Positions 31,471 through 42,944 of a DNA stretch of 64,000 bases are shown here, piece after piece. Every line of letters begins with the position of its first letter. Position 1 is the first letter of the stretch. The notes beneath the pieces are model-generated. The model saw only the letters and a program-made list of their open reading frames with translations. It made no database searches and was not told where the DNA came from. A program made the position numbers and the translations under genes. The stretch comes from Ampelomyces quisqualis (taxonomy: Eukaryota > Ascomycota > Dothideomycetes > Pleosporales > Phaeosphaeriaceae): positions 2,232,001 through 2,296,000 of the forward strand of contig JAGTXZ010000010.1 of NCBI GenBank assembly GCA_018398575.1. The letters are read 5' to 3'.

Positions 31471-33894
31471 ATGCTAAGTGAGTGCCTCGCGCCTTCCGTG
31501 TTTACTTTCCCCAGCTCGCTCACCTCGTACTCTCTCAACCACCACCAAAGGTTAGCGCATAGACCCCAAACGCACCAATTCCACGTTACAGCCATGCTAA
31601 CACACCCAGATCGTCAAAAGTTTGAGCAAATACGAGCTCGGTGGGAGGCTGCCGAGCAGCGCGAGGAAGATTCGACGACCATGCCGGGTAGAAAAATGTT
31701 ACAGCAGCCCGCGAGCGGCGAAGCTCACCAGAATGGCTCCAGCAAATTTCGTCGAACGCTCAGCAATGGCTTGGCTTTCATCTCCAACCCTCTGGCGCAA
31801 CGCAAGACAACACCGGTCCATCATCAACCTGTGTTCCCTCCAAGTCTAGCCGTGGCAGCACCCACCCCGAACGTGTGTAGCCGCACAGAGAACGCTATCG
31901 CTACGCCATCACATAAACCACGGCCCGCCAAGCGCATCGAGTATCCAGCGACAGCCACGGAGGTCCATGCAGACCTCGATAGCGCAAGCAGCGTTGCACA
32001 GCTAGACGCGACACCTCGGGCACCGCCCCGATCACGCACGATGAGTTACCTGCCGCGCCCCGCCAGATCCGGATCTCATGCATCTGTCCATGATACGGGA
32101 ATGACTATCAAGATTCAGTCTGTCGTCGCTCTCACTGACCCAACGCTACGAGTGATGCCGTCCAAGATTCCCTCACCAACTCCGCCACTTTCTGAACGAC
32201 GAGTTTCCAGCCCGCGCCAATACCTTCCGCATCACATCACGCTACAGGAGAAAGAGGTCATGTCAAGCTCTGCGCTTGCAACAAACAATGCTGCCTCTCC
32301 CTCCAAGGTGGTAGTGAGGTCACGCACAACGCCGAGTCTAGTCAATGCCGCCAATTCACTGCGTCCAGCGCACTATATGCTACCAAAGAAGCCCGGCCAT
32401 AAGAAGACAGCTGCCTCCTCAGTCGCCCAGAAGCCTTCGCTGCAAGAGAACATACCTACTGGTAAACTAGTGGACCAACGGCAGTCGCAGATTCAGGAAA
32501 AGACTCTCAGACGGGAGAGCCTCGCGGCGCCCTCTGCAGTAGTGAACAGATTATCGTTTGGGCAAGGTTCGCCGCTTGCTGGTAGCCAACAAACAAGAAA
32601 CAGCACTGCACCCGTCGCACGAAAGCGCTTGAGCTCCAATCTTGCTCAGCAAACACCCATCACTGCGAAGCGAGGCCAGGCACGTGAGCTATCAACCCAC
32701 GCGCAGCACTCTGGGCATACACCGAGCGATACTTTGGTTGCGCAACACAGGTTTATGGGTCCTCAGAAGCCACCAGCACTGGCGCCATTGTCGTCTGAAG
32801 TTGAGCGGCCTGCTCTACCTCGATCGCACACAGACAAGGATTTGCAAAGGAAGACCTTAGGCACGCCAAACGGCTTAGGTGGCATATGGAGATCTTCCCG
32901 TGCGCTGGCTGCAGCAAACCATGAGGTGAGAAAGCTCCCACGCTCCTCTACTTTCCATCACTTTGGGGCAAGCTTGGAGCATGCTCCTCCCGTTCCATCC
33001 ATTCCAGAGCAGTACAGAACGCCATCCCTCTCAAGCCTGTTTGGACCAGGAATCAGCACTAGATCTCACCACGCCAGAATGACCTCAGATACTGCTTCAT
33101 GCGAATCAGTTCCCGAAGAACAAGAAGACGATACTGAGACGCACCCCAAGTCCTCTCACACTGTATACAGCAGGGATCTCTCTCCCGAGCTAACAGACTC
33201 TTCGGATGATGTTGCGGCCTTACCCCCTGTGCCAGGCCAATACTGCTTCACTTCAGCAGGACAGCCAAATGTCCCTGAGCCTGTTCTACCAAGAGAACGG
33301 CCTTGGTCAATCAGCGACTGCCATTATGAAGATAACGCTAACGTTGAGCCGTATCTGCAGGTCAGAGACTACATGCCACCACTTTACTGGGCCGGTCGGT
33401 TCCAGTCGCGATACGATCAGTGGCGCACCGAAGCTATGATGGCTGAGCTCAATCCAGAGCACCATCCTGAAGGCCCATTAGGCGAGTGCAGGTTGAATCA
33501 GGAGAAAATGGCTGCTTGCTACATATTCGCACAACTGCGAGATCTGTGTCTTACAGAACAAGCGGCGGACAGTCTTTGGGTATGTTTACCCCAGAGCTAT
33601 CATGGAGCTAACCAAGTTTTTTAATGCATTGTACAGGAATTTGAATGCAAATATCGAAAGGACAACAAACTCCTTGGCCCGGACTATCCGATACACCCAC
33701 CCCGTAAGCACGACAATCAGACGACTCCCAAAGGAGCATTTGGACGAGCCGTAAGGAAGCTGACGCCACGGAAAAGTAGCTTTGTCAATTTGCTGAAAGG
33801 CAAAGGCTGGGGCAGGGTGGATGGATCAAGGCCTCCTGACATACCCGAGCCAAGCGTTGAGACTTCTTCAAGCGGTCCATTGGTGCGGCACTGA
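31471..33894 (+). CDS. Hypothetical Ser/Pro-rich fungal protein (three exons, 7-nt first exon)
   Basis: Preferred model: exon 1 is 31471..31477 (ATGCTAA), exon 2 is 31610..33579 and exon 3 is 33637..33894, giving 744 residues starting MLNRQKFEQIRARWEAAEQR. The first intron has GTGAGT at its donor and CATGCTAACACACCCAG at its end. The alternative is a start at the ATG at 31594, which lies within that branch-site region. Intron 2 is 57 nt (GTATGT ... GAGCTAACC ... GTACAG). The body is Ser/Pro/Thr/Gln-rich and disordered. Near the C-terminus is a fold-like block: REFMPPLYWAGRF-type residues at about 33370-33400 (DYMPPLYWAGRFQSRYDQWR), then AACYIFAQLRDLCLTEQAAD. The tail is basic (GRAVRKLTPRKSSFVNLLKG). 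No function is assigned. Confidence 0.7.
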
Positions 33895-34202
33895 TGGGAA
33901 AGCCGACACTGCGCACCGAGCGACAGAATAGGGCAACTTGCAAAGGACAGTGTACACATGTAGTGCTGGCGACGACAGGAGGGTTTCTCACATGACTGGT
34001 TGGCATCTGCAAGAAGATTGCGGCCGCTCAGCTCTGCTTTCCGTCAAGCGTCAGTCGTCCAAATCAACTGTGTCGAGATATATGGCCGTGGAGCATACAG
34101 GTCGTTTTGATGTTCGAAGCAAATGAGCGTGTGTATTAATAGCACATGACTAGCAATGATTACATCAGATTTCGAAACTGCTCTGCATGAGCATTCTCTA
34201 CA
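33895..34202. other. Convergent 3' region
   Basis: 308 bp between the stops of two convergent genes. Nothing else seen. Confidence 0.5.
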
Positions 34203-35029
34203 CTATGACTTTTTGTCGTCTTTTTTCGGTGATAGCTCTTCCACAATATTGTTTGGATCCTTCCATGCCAACGCCACGTACTTGGTGTGACTGCCTCGAG
34301 CAACTACCTCGCCATTGGCATTTGAAAATTTGATTGATGTGAACGCCAGTGTCTTTCCAACTGTGGCCGGAGTTAGCATCATGGTTGTCGTCAGCGGTAG
34401 AGTTGGGCGTACATTTATCACACATTACTTCTGCTTTGATAAGATCGCCAATCTTGCCGCCGGACGAAAGATAGGTGACGTTCAGGTCGGTGGAGACACC
34501 GGTCGCAAAAAGACCCCGGGAGGCTACAGCTAGGGATCCGCCGAGGTCGACTAAGGGGGGTAAGTAGGCTGTGACAGCTACAGAGTGTAAGTGAGGTGGC
34601 CCAGCGTACCCATGCTGGCTATTGTGCCGCCATGAAGGATATTCAGACGGTTCTGGTACGTTTCATGTCAAAACCAATGCAGATAAAATAGTAGGGGAGA
34701 CGAACGGTATGCTCTTTCTGGATGTCGAGTTCGAATTTGACGCGCCCGGGGACTGCGGACGTCACTCGGAGCTACCCTAGATATCAGACGATTTCAAAAC
34801 TCAACAGATTGCACTCAGAAATGAGTCTACTCACACCATCCAAGAGCCTGGGATCATCTCCATGTCAGCTATTCCATGCATGATGCACGAGCATGATTTG
34901 CGTACCTAGGCTCAAGGCCAGAATTGGCTCGGAATGACTCCCAGACCTACAAACTTTGTTGGACCAAACCACTCGGGCTTCCTGGACACTCAAAGGGCTT
35001 ACTGATCGAACAAACTTTAAGGTTGGCAT
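34203..35029 (-). CDS. Hotdog-fold acyl-CoA thioesterase (4HBT/ACOT13-like), seven exons
   Basis: Exons are 35003..35029, 34906..34946, 34835..34847 (13 nt), 34706..34771, 34610..34652, 34413..34550 and 34203..34360. The spliced frame gives 161 residues with no stop. An in-frame ATG at 35077 could extend it by 16. Key blocks are VWESFRANSGLEPRLLDG (across three exons), VTSAVPGRVKFELDIQKEHT, the active-site loop NRLNILHGGTIASMVDLGG, SLAVASRGLFATGVSTDLNV and TYLSSGGKIGDLIKAEV. The LHGG motif followed by a strand with DLNVTYL is diagnostic of the 4HBT thioesterase family, which hydrolyses acyl-CoA to free acid and CoA. The C-terminus ends with a basic DDKKS. Splice sites are GT-AG throughout. 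The gene is head-to-head with TFB2. Confidence 0.85.
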
Positions 35030-35312
35030 CTTTGCACTGTCACCTCTCCTGTTGCGAGGATTGAAGTCGATGTTCATCTCGGCACCTTGCGTCCCTATCC
35101 CGCACGCTAGCAGGGGGCGGGGCGGAATGATGGAGTTCTTTCCGCCGTGCTTGGCGCTTCATCGAACTTCAGGTTGCAACTCGACTTTCTTTCATATGCG
35201 CTCTCACACAATTCTTACGCGACACACGCGAGTTGACAAGCTCGCCGACTAGTCCATGGCCCGAACATGATAATGCGATAGCAAATCATTTATCAACCCC
35301 ACATCTACAACG
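35030..35312. promoter_or_regulatory. Divergent promoter region, thioesterase / TFB2
   Basis: 283 bp between two opposite ATGs. Contains a GC-box-like GGGGGCGGGGCGG at about 35113-35125. If the thioesterase starts at 35077, the shared region is 235 bp. Confidence 0.45.
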
Positions 35313-36835
35313 ATGTCGGCGTCATCATCGATTCAAGCGCTCGAGTACCTGCAGGGCCTCCCGCTGCAGACACACAGGAAACTGTATGAAGCGCCGTCGA
35401 CGGTGTTGGCAGTGTTTCGGTGCATGCTGCCTCATCTGGGTGCGCTCGATTCTGTTACTCCACAATGATATTGAGCTAATGGTGTGCAGCCAAGTCGATA
35501 GTCATGGCAATGCTCTACATGCCCTCGTCGTTCCCTGCCGCCGACCTAGAAGCTTGGTTCAAGCCCTCGGCACGCAGCGCGCGCGAACAAGCCCTCTCTA
35601 TCCTCGACCGCCTACACATCCTCGCCTCGAAACGTGAAGACGACAGGAGCTTGTCGTACTCGCTTATCCCGGGTTTCCAGCGCAGCTTGCGCCAGGCTAT
35701 AGAAGGGTCGGGGACACATAGAACGTTTGGTGTGCCTGCGTCGAAAGCTGAAAGCGGTGGGAAGAGGCTCGGTATCGAGTTCCTGGATCAGCATGCGCGA
35801 CTGCAGTGGGAAGGCATTTTGTTCTTCATGGTCAGTGGTGCGGCGGGGTTTCAGCCAGGGAGTGTGAGGATGGATGTTGGGCCAGGAACGAAAAAGCTGT
35901 TGCATGCGGGCGATCTTGTGCGGACGGTACATGGGACGCCGAAGATCACGAAGGAGGGGTTCAGCTTCGTGCTGCAGGAGACGAATGCGCAGGTGTGGAA
36001 TCTGCTGATTGTGTACCTGAAAATGGTGAACGATGTAAGACTACGCAGGTTGCAAACCCAAGATCAACATGAGACTGACGATAGACAGCTCGGAATGTCA
36101 GAAACCGAAGTCCTATCCTTCCTCTTCATGCTCGGATCCCTTGAACTCGGCCAGGACTACTCTACATCTACTCTCTCTCCCACACAGCTCCAAATGCTCG
36201 ATGACCTCTCTGCTATGGGCATCGTCTATCGTTCATCCAAGGAATCACGAACATTCTACCCTACACGACTTGCTACCACCCTGACCTCCGACTCTGGCGC
36301 GCTACCAGGCTCCGACATCGCTACATCCGAGAAGCCAGACCACAAAGCCCAAAACAAGGGCTTCATCATCATCGAGACTAACTACCGACTGTACGCCTAC
36401 ACAAACAGCTTGATTCAAATCGCCATCCTCTCCCTCTTCACAAAACTCCAACACCGCTTCCCCAACCTTGTTTCTGGCAAACTCACCAAAGAATCCGTAC
36501 ACCGCGCCGTCCAAGCAGGGATAACATCGGCGCAAATCATCTCCTATCTAATCACCTATGCGCATCCACAGATGCAGAAATCCAACCCGCCACTGCCGCC
36601 TACCGTCATGGACCAGATTCGCCTATGGGAGTACGAGGGCGAGCGTGTGGAAGTCACAACTGGATACCTCATGCGTGAGTTTGGCAGCGAGGCCGAGTAC
36701 AGAGACGTGCTGGGTTACGCAGAGGCGCTGGGCGTGTTAGTTTGGAAGAACGATGCGAGCAGGTGCTTTTTTATCAGTCATGTTGAGCAGGTGGCGGGGT
36801 ATTTGAAGAAGAAGAAAGAAGGTAAGGGGAGGTAG
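35313..36835 (+). CDS. tfb2: TFIIH subunit Tfb2 (p52)
   Basis: Exons are 35313..35439, 35490..36034 and 36089..36835, giving 472 residues, normal for Tfb2. The N-terminus MSASSSIQALEYLQGLPLQT, then RKLYEAPSTVLAVFRCMLPHLAKS, is characteristic. It is followed by LQWEGILFFMVSG, KITKEGFSFVLQETNAQVWN and SETEVLSFLFMLGSLELGQDY. The C-terminal part includes GFIIIETNYRLYAYTNSLIQ and VMDQIRLWEYEGERV with the winged Tfb5-binding end DVLGYAEALGVLVW. Tfb2 anchors and activates the XPB/Ssl2 translocase in TFIIH for transcription initiation and nucleotide excision repair. Intron 2 (36035..36088, GTAAGA ... AGACAG) is 54 nt with no stop, so the unspliced frame stays open. Confidence 0.92.
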
Positions 36836-37874
36836 ATTTGACCAGTCAACAGATTGGTCTGGTCGGGGAAATGCATAGCACGGCGTTTGGGAGCGGGCGC
36901 ATAGCGTGGGTGAAATCGGAAAACACTTGATGTTGATGAATACATGGTTTGTTTCCCAGTATGTCTTGCTCTTTGCCAGGAACTGTATCTGTCCCAGTGA
37001 ACATGGTGTTTTCTCCCCCTCAGCATGGACTCTGGTGATGCCTTGTCAGTTGTAGTCTACCACGGAACACTCCAGAACATCCCCTCGAAGAAAATAGTCT
37101 GCCTATCAACTAACACGTTCTTCCACGCTGGAGCTTTCTCCGGCCGTAGGTCGACGCTGCGAATAGTAAGCTATGTCATGTTTAACAGCTACTCCTCTTT
37201 CAGCTACTGCTCTTTCAGCTACTCCTCTTCGCTCTAGACTACCTATACACACAATCAACTCTGCACTTGAACCAAGGTCCATATCCCAGCTAATCGTTCC
37301 TAATACCCAGCGTTCTAATCTCATTGAGTAACAAGTACGCCCTCTTGCTGATGCTGTACTTTACATGGACGAGTATGGCGGCTCAACATGCGCGCGTTTG
37401 GAAGCTACACAAGGTCCATGCGCCCAAGGTCATCGGTTAAATGGTGCCTACGTTAGGCGCATGGGTCACCTGCCTCCGCTCATGGTGTAGCTAGGTAGTG
37501 GACTGCGGTTCCCAGAGCGCGAGGTGCAACTAGTGGGCCTAGGATTGAAATGATCGGGGATGCAATGGACAGAGGGCTTGAGCATGGTTGGGTATTTATG
37601 GTGTCTTGAGACTATAAAGACACGGGGCAGGTTGTAGTGTAGTGTTGAGTACTACAAGGTGTATTTGAGAAGTGCGAAGTATGTTGTAGGAGTCGCGAGT
37701 ACATGTATGCTAGTACATGAGCATGACGAATGTAAACTGAGCCTCATTTTCTGTTGTCATGTTCATAATACTCTCGCGGAGTACAAATATGTGCGACATG
37801 TGCTGTCGAATATACAAAGGCTTATACACGTCGCCTAGTTGGTGGGTGGTATCGAAGTACTGATCCATGCACAA
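36836..37874. other. Intergenic with a short 15-bp triplicate
   Basis: About 1 kb. Contains three tandem copies of a 15-bp unit at 37187-37231 (AGCTACTCCTCTTTC and variants). No gene seen. Confidence 0.5.
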
Positions 37875-39773
37875 TCACCACCCAAACTTCTCAACTTGAA
37901 CACTGACGTCTCTCCCCTTACACATCATCCCCGCACATACATTCCGCACATCTCTGACCAATCCCTCTGGCCCGCTCACCACCACACCAGCACTGCCATC
38001 ATTCTCGTCGACCCAACCTGTCAGAACGTCAATGACATCAGGTCGGCCTGCGATCGCCGTTGGCGGCGGAACAAGAACATCCAAGCCCCAATCTTCCAGC
38101 TCCTTCATCTTGTTTTCTGGGACCCATGTGCGGTGTTCAGGCGCGTGTGTTATCCAGAGTAATTTGACGCTTTGTTTGCGTGGAGATGCAGCCTCGGTGT
38201 CGGACTGCCTGGGGCATAAGAGGGCGTAGAGAAGCGGGTAGGCGACTGCTATGCCTGAGCCGCCGGCTACGAGGATCGCTGTGGAAGAAGAAGATAGTAT
38301 TTTGAGGGCGTGGGAGGAGCCGTATGGGCCATCGAGGTGGATAGGTGTTGTGGAGTGCGTGTGTGCGTGGCGGAGGAGGACATGAGAGAAGCCCGTGGGG
38401 GATTTCGCGCGGATGAGGAGTGTGAGCCATGCATGTTTGGCCTCGGAATCGGATGTAGTGGCGGCGGAGAAGATGGTAAAAGGATGACTCTGTAGTCCAT
38501 GTGTCTTCCCCAATTCTGGCACGGAGATGAAGACGTGTTGGTTCGGCGCCCATCCGGTTTCCATGTTACTTCCAGTCAACCTCTTCTTCCCCAGGATATC
38601 CCAATTTGCACATACTACTACCGTCTCCCCATCATCCATAACACTCAGCGTCGCAGTATGTGTACTCTTCTTAGCCCACAATCTATACACCACACGATCA
38701 ATCGCCCAAATCGCCAACGAAACGCCCACATATGGCCGTGACGTATCATGATGGAACCATAAGAACACCAATCCAAGGACTTGAAGTACAACATGCACCG
38801 CAAGAAACACCTCATACCACCTCTTCCGAAAACTCCCCAGCGACGTGAAGTAAATAACCTCGTACGCAAAAAACGCAGCCAGACCCAATAACACCACGCG
38901 ATTGAAAATGAACCTACTCAACGTGAATCCCAAATGTCTCAACATCCCGTACCAAACAGCCCACATCCCCGCAAAATGCACAAATGCTTCGAAACACATT
39001 ACTTCGCCCACCCTGCGATGCAGTATGTTCAGACTTTCGTACGAATACCCCGTGAGAATCTTGAGCGGCTGATTCTTGGCCGCGAGTATGTATAACAGGG
39101 GTAAATTGGATATGAATATGATGCCGCACCGGTCGGCGAACACAAAGAGGTACAAGAAATCCAGCGGCATGAGATGGAGGTTGTAGAAGAGTATAAGTGC
39201 GAGCCAGGAGGCAACAAGCAAAGAGGTGGAATTGGTTGGGAGGGTTTTGTTTATGAGGGGAAGGGGTGGGGGTTGGTATTGGAGCGCCGCTTTAAGGATG
39301 TAGTACGGTTTCCAGAACGTTGGGTGAGAGCGACGGGGAGAAGAGATCAGGGGGGTTATTTCGGAGCTGGGTTTTGGTGGAAGGGTTGGTGGCGAAGCAC
39401 TGCCGGATAAGGTACTGCTTGAGGAACTCCATGCTTCTGGATCTCCGGCTCTCGTGGGGTTTGTTGATGAAGTAGACGCAGACCTCTGATGTATCTTCCG
39501 GCACAAGAGTAGTTTCTCGGTCCAGTGCCAGACTGTGAAGACGAGCAGTATGCCCAGTAGAGCCAGATTGTACGTCTTTAAGAATCTCCGGCTGTATAGT
39601 ATTGCTTCGACCATCATCCTGAAACGTGGGTCCTTGCCTGGATCGTCTGGATCAACTAGATCCCCTCCACCAGCAGTCGATACGCCATTGTCAGCTGGCC
39701 ATGATACTTCGATCGACCCTGTGGCGCGTAAGGCGAGGCGGAAGATGTCGCAGAGCCATGGAGTATCGGCCAT
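37875..39773 (-). CDS. Ferric-chelate reductase-like transmembrane oxidoreductase (FRE family)
   Basis: Single-exon gene, 632 residues from the ATG at 39773. Several membrane helices occupy the N-terminal half (LALLGILLVFTVWHW near residue 75, then LVASWLALILFYNL and RVVLLGLAAFFAYEVIYF). Candidate bis-heme ligands are His252 (HRRVGEV) and His266 (FVHFAG), paired with His327 (AVHVVLQ) and the HH near 340. The FAD-binding motif HPFTIF is at 430-435 and the NAD(P)H-binding glycine loop AGGSGIAV is near 503-510. The C-terminus is VEKFGW. Such enzymes pass electrons from NADPH through FAD and two hemes to reduce extracellular Fe(III) or Cu(II). Which substrate applies here is not shown. A Ser-rich loop (about residues 100-125) is an unstructured insertion. 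Confidence 0.88.
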   Translation of the reverse strand: MADTPWLCDIFRLALRATGSIEVSWPADNGVSTAGGGDLVDPDDPGKDPRFRMMVEAILYSRRFLKTYNLALLGILLVFTVWHWTEKLLLCRKIHQRSASTSSTNPTRAGDPEAWSSSSSTLSGSASPPTLPPKPSSEITPLISSPRRSHPTFWKPYYILKAALQYQPPPLPLINKTLPTNSTSLLVASWLALILFYNLHLMPLDFLYLFVFADRCGIIFISNLPLLYILAAKNQPLKILTGYSYESLNILHRRVGEVMCFEAFVHFAGMWAVWYGMLRHLGFTLSRFIFNRVVLLGLAAFFAYEVIYFTSLGSFRKRWYEVFLAVHVVLQVLGLVFLWFHHDTSRPYVGVSLAIWAIDRVVYRLWAKKSTHTATLSVMDDGETVVVCANWDILGKKRLTGSNMETGWAPNQHVFISVPELGKTHGLQSHPFTIFSAATTSDSEAKHAWLTLLIRAKSPTGFSHVLLRHAHTHSTTPIHLDGPYGSSHALKILSSSSTAILVAGGSGIAVAYPLLYALLCPRQSDTEAASPRKQSVKLLWITHAPEHRTWVPENKMKELEDWGLDVLVPPPTAIAGRPDVIDVLTGWVDENDGSAGVVVSGPEGLVRDVRNVCAGMMCKGRDVSVQVEKFGW

Positions 39774-40240
39774 GATATCTACTGTGCGCGAGGTAGGAGA
39801 TGAAAGAACTATGATGTCTACATGTCAGGTTGTCGCGATGTCGTGGACAAGGTGCCGCGTGCTCGCATCATTTGCACGGGATGTTATCAGATGATCTGCA
39901 TGCTGCGATAAACATTCCATGGGCTCATCGAGGCACGCCTTGCCTAATGTGGAGCAGTGTCATCTTTCGAAGTTGGTAGAAATGAGATAATGCTCATTTA
40001 TATTTTAAATGCAGATGGCCTACTGAGAAGATACAAGTCATTCTATTCTGGCTGGAAAGTCATAGTCGTCAGATCAAGAGCCTAATGGTCTTCAAAAGGC
40101 TCTAGGCATGCTTCATTGGACGAATAAGACTGGATGACGTCGATTTAGCCTCTGATGGTAAACAGGCTACGCCAGTCTGTTCAGAAGAATTGATGAAGTG
40201 TGTGTGTTTTTCATCTGCTTTCATCGGCCATGTGAAGATT
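39774..40240. other. Intergenic region
   Basis: 467 bp between the ferric reductase ATG and the enoyl-CoA hydratase stop, both on the minus strand. Nothing recognised. Confidence 0.5.
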
Positions 40241-41182
40241 CTATTCATTCTTCCACTCTGGCTTCTGCTTCGCCGCAAAAGCCGACATACCAATCTTTTG
40301 ATCCTGGCTACCAAACAAGCCATGGAACACTCTCCGCTCATACTCGACACCTTCCCGGATACCCAACTCTTGGCTTTTGTTCACAACCTCCTTACATGCC
40401 TTGACAGCAATCTGGCTGTAACTAGCGATCTTCTCTGCAGTGGCAAGAGCGCCATTGACACACTCGTCAGGCGTGTCAAACACCTTCGCAACGAGCCCCC
40501 ACTCGCCAGCTTGCTTTGCGGAGATGTTGTCACCGGTCAGAATCGTCTCCATAGCTCTTGACTTTCCGATCGCCTTTGTCAGGCGTTGTGAGCCACCTGC
40601 GCCCGGAATGATACCCAGCTTGATCTCTGGCTGGCCGAAAACTGCCTTAGGTCCAGCGTAGAGGATGTCACCCATCATGGCGAGCTCGCATCCTCCTCCG
40701 AGCGCGTACCCGTTGACAGCTGTGATTAGGGGCTTCTTCAGAAAAGTGACGAGGTCTGACCAGCTTTCTATGAAGTCGTCGCCGTATGCGTAGCTGAATG
40801 TGAGGTCCTTCATTTCCTTGATGTCGGCACCGGCGGCAAACGCCTTCTGAGACCCAGTAAGAACGATGGCGCCGACAGATTTGTCTGCTTGGAACTGGCG
40901 TAGGGCTTGGTTAAGCTCGAGGATGAGAGGTGTGCAGAGGGCATTGAGAGCTTTTGGCCGGTTGAGCTGGACTGGAACTGTTAGAGAGTACTTCTGGCAA
41001 CGACGATCAAGCTCGTGTAACTTGAATGGCAGTCACCACTTACTGAAGCCAACACCAGGCTTGGGCGTTGATATTATCAAATGCTCATACTGTGGTGCTG
41101 AAGCATATCCCCGCACGAACCGGGGAAAGCCCGTCGACCTGAACTGGGAAGCAACTCGTGCTGATGATCGAAATGCCTGCAT
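40241..41182 (-). CDS. Enoyl-CoA hydratase, mitochondrial
   Basis: Exon 1 is 41044..41182 and exon 2 is 40241..40977, with a 66-nt intron (GTAAGT ... CTCTAACAG). The product is 291 residues. The start MQAFRSSARVASQFRSTGF is Arg/Ser-rich without acidic residues, a mitochondrial presequence. Crotonase-fold motifs in order are LNRPKALNALCTPLI, GSQKAFAAGADIKEM (oxyanion loop), KPLITAVNGYALGGGCELAM (first catalytic Glu) and FGQPEIKLGIIPGAGGSQRL (second). The end is KQKPEWKNE. It hydrates trans-2-enoyl-CoA in mitochondrial beta-oxidation. Length and motifs match the ECHS1 group. The gene is head-to-head with RER1. Confidence 0.95.
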
Positions 41183-41550
41183 GCTGTGTGTGATGGAGAA
41201 CAGTCTATGGAGCGGATCAGTTGGCAAACTACAGACTACATGGCCATGGTGAAGCTCAAGTGGGTAGCATCGGTGAACCTCGGCTGTGCCCTTCCGCCAA
41301 AGCTTGCTTGCGGCTCCCACGCGCTAGGTCCGCATGCGTCCTAGCTCCATCTCCGCCGTTAGCGGCGGCTTGGTGTTTCCAGAACGTTTGTTGGCACGGC
41401 CTTGCGACACGCAGCTCAACTTTTTGACACGACGCCTCAACATTCACGCCTCCTTGCCCACCATCCCCCGTCGCCCCACCGGCCCACGATATCCGCACAT
41501 CGGCATCTTACACGGAGAACAGGGATACAGCGAGCTCATTAGTCGGAACC
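41183..41550. promoter_or_regulatory. Divergent promoter region, enoyl-CoA hydratase / RER1
   Basis: 368 bp between opposite ATGs; contains both promoters. No distinct element identified. Confidence 0.45.
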
Positions 41551-42361
41551 ATGGACTCCCCAGAGCCCGATACCCCTTTCGCGGCTATGACGGCGCAAAC
41601 CACAAAGTATGGAAGGGTAGGTTATGCACGGACAGTCTGGCGCGTTCGCATCCCATCTGCGATGCGTTCAGAACAATGGAGAAGGCACACACTAATGCGC
41701 CGCAGCTGTTTCAAACATACCTCGACAAGTCAACTCCATACACCCCATACCGATGGGGAGGCACAGTGACGCTATTCATCCTCTTCGGCCTGCGCATATT
41801 CTTCGCCCAAGGATGGTACATCGGTACGCTTCTCCCGCCATGCGCTGACTGCCACCCCGCACTCGCGCCGTTCCGCCACACTTCAACACAGACGCCCTAC
41901 TGACACGTCACAGTCGCATACTCGCTCGGCATCTATCTCCTCAACCTCTTCCTCGCCTTCTTATCACCCAAGTTCGACCCTGCGCTAGAACAAGATGAGG
42001 GTATGGAAGACGGCAACGCAAGTGGCCTTCCCACAAAGGAGGACCAGGAGTTCAGGCCATTCGTGCGCCGCCTCCCAGAGTTCAAGTTTTGGTACTCGAC
42101 AACTAAGGCGATCGCGATCGGCTTCTTCTGCAGTTGGTTCGAGATCTTCAACCTGCCAGTTTTCTGGCCCGTGTTGGTCGTATACTGGCTGATCCTGTTC
42201 GGTCTGACGAGTGAGTGGACGCCATCTCGTGAATCATGAGATGAAATGGTTGGAAACATGGATCGCTAACGATGACCACAGTGCGACGACAAATCCAACA
42301 TATGATCAAATACCGCTACGTTCCCTTCACGGTCGGAAAGACTCGGTACCAAGCCAACTAA
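41551..42361 (+). CDS. rer1: RER1, Golgi-to-ER retrieval receptor
   Basis: Four exons: 41551..41616, 41706..41823, 41914..42210 and 42282..42361, giving 186 residues, close to the family norm. The conserved start of the domain is FQTYLDKSTPYTPYRW. Hydrophobic segments follow: TLFILFGLRIFFAQGWYIV, AYSLGIYLLNLFLAFLSP, and after the acidic loop (EFRPFVRRLPEFKFWYSTTK) AIAIGFFCSWFEIFNLPVFW and PVLVVYWLILFGL. The end RRQIQHMIKYRYVPFTVGK is the cytosolic C-terminal signature. Rer1 sits in the early Golgi and returns escaped ER membrane proteins via COPI. All introns are GT-AG, and the third has CGCTAACGATGACCACAG. Confidence 0.95.
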
Positions 42362-42944
42362 GCGCTCTGGTTTCCACGCCCATTCACTTCCTCGATGTAC
42401 GCGGAGGGACTTGCGCAATTTGGCCAACCATAGCGCTTTGCTCGTGCCGAGGATAGACTTGTTGAATACTTCTGGAGATGCATCTAGGGCTGGCGCAATA
42501 AGAGGGAACTATTTGACCCCCGATGGTCGGGCTGTTACATCACGTGTACACGTAGCAAGAACTGAACGGTTCATCATTGCTAGTTGGCATTCGGATGCGG
42601 AGATGCGACCATGCCATCGCATCGTTGTCACCAAAGGAAATGACTGCCTGCACGACAAATCATATCAATGTGCTGACGCAGCCTGTACGGCCTCAAAGGT
42701 AGATTGACAATGTCTGTTCTAAGATACCATAGCCTGAAGTCCGCAATGTATCGAAATGAAGCCGATGCAAGCAATCCGAACTAGATGAACATAGTCGAAA
42801 ACTTCGATTAGACATTTCATAGGAACATGGTCTAGTTATAACTAACTATCTACTATGCAAACTCTTCCTTTAATTGCAAAAGAAAACAGAACAACAACGA
42901 CGACGCCACAGGAACAAATGCTCCCTCTAGTACAGAGTACATCT
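42362..42944. other. Convergent intergenic region
   Basis: 583 bp between the RER1 and BTA1 stops. Nothing recognised. Confidence 0.5.
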
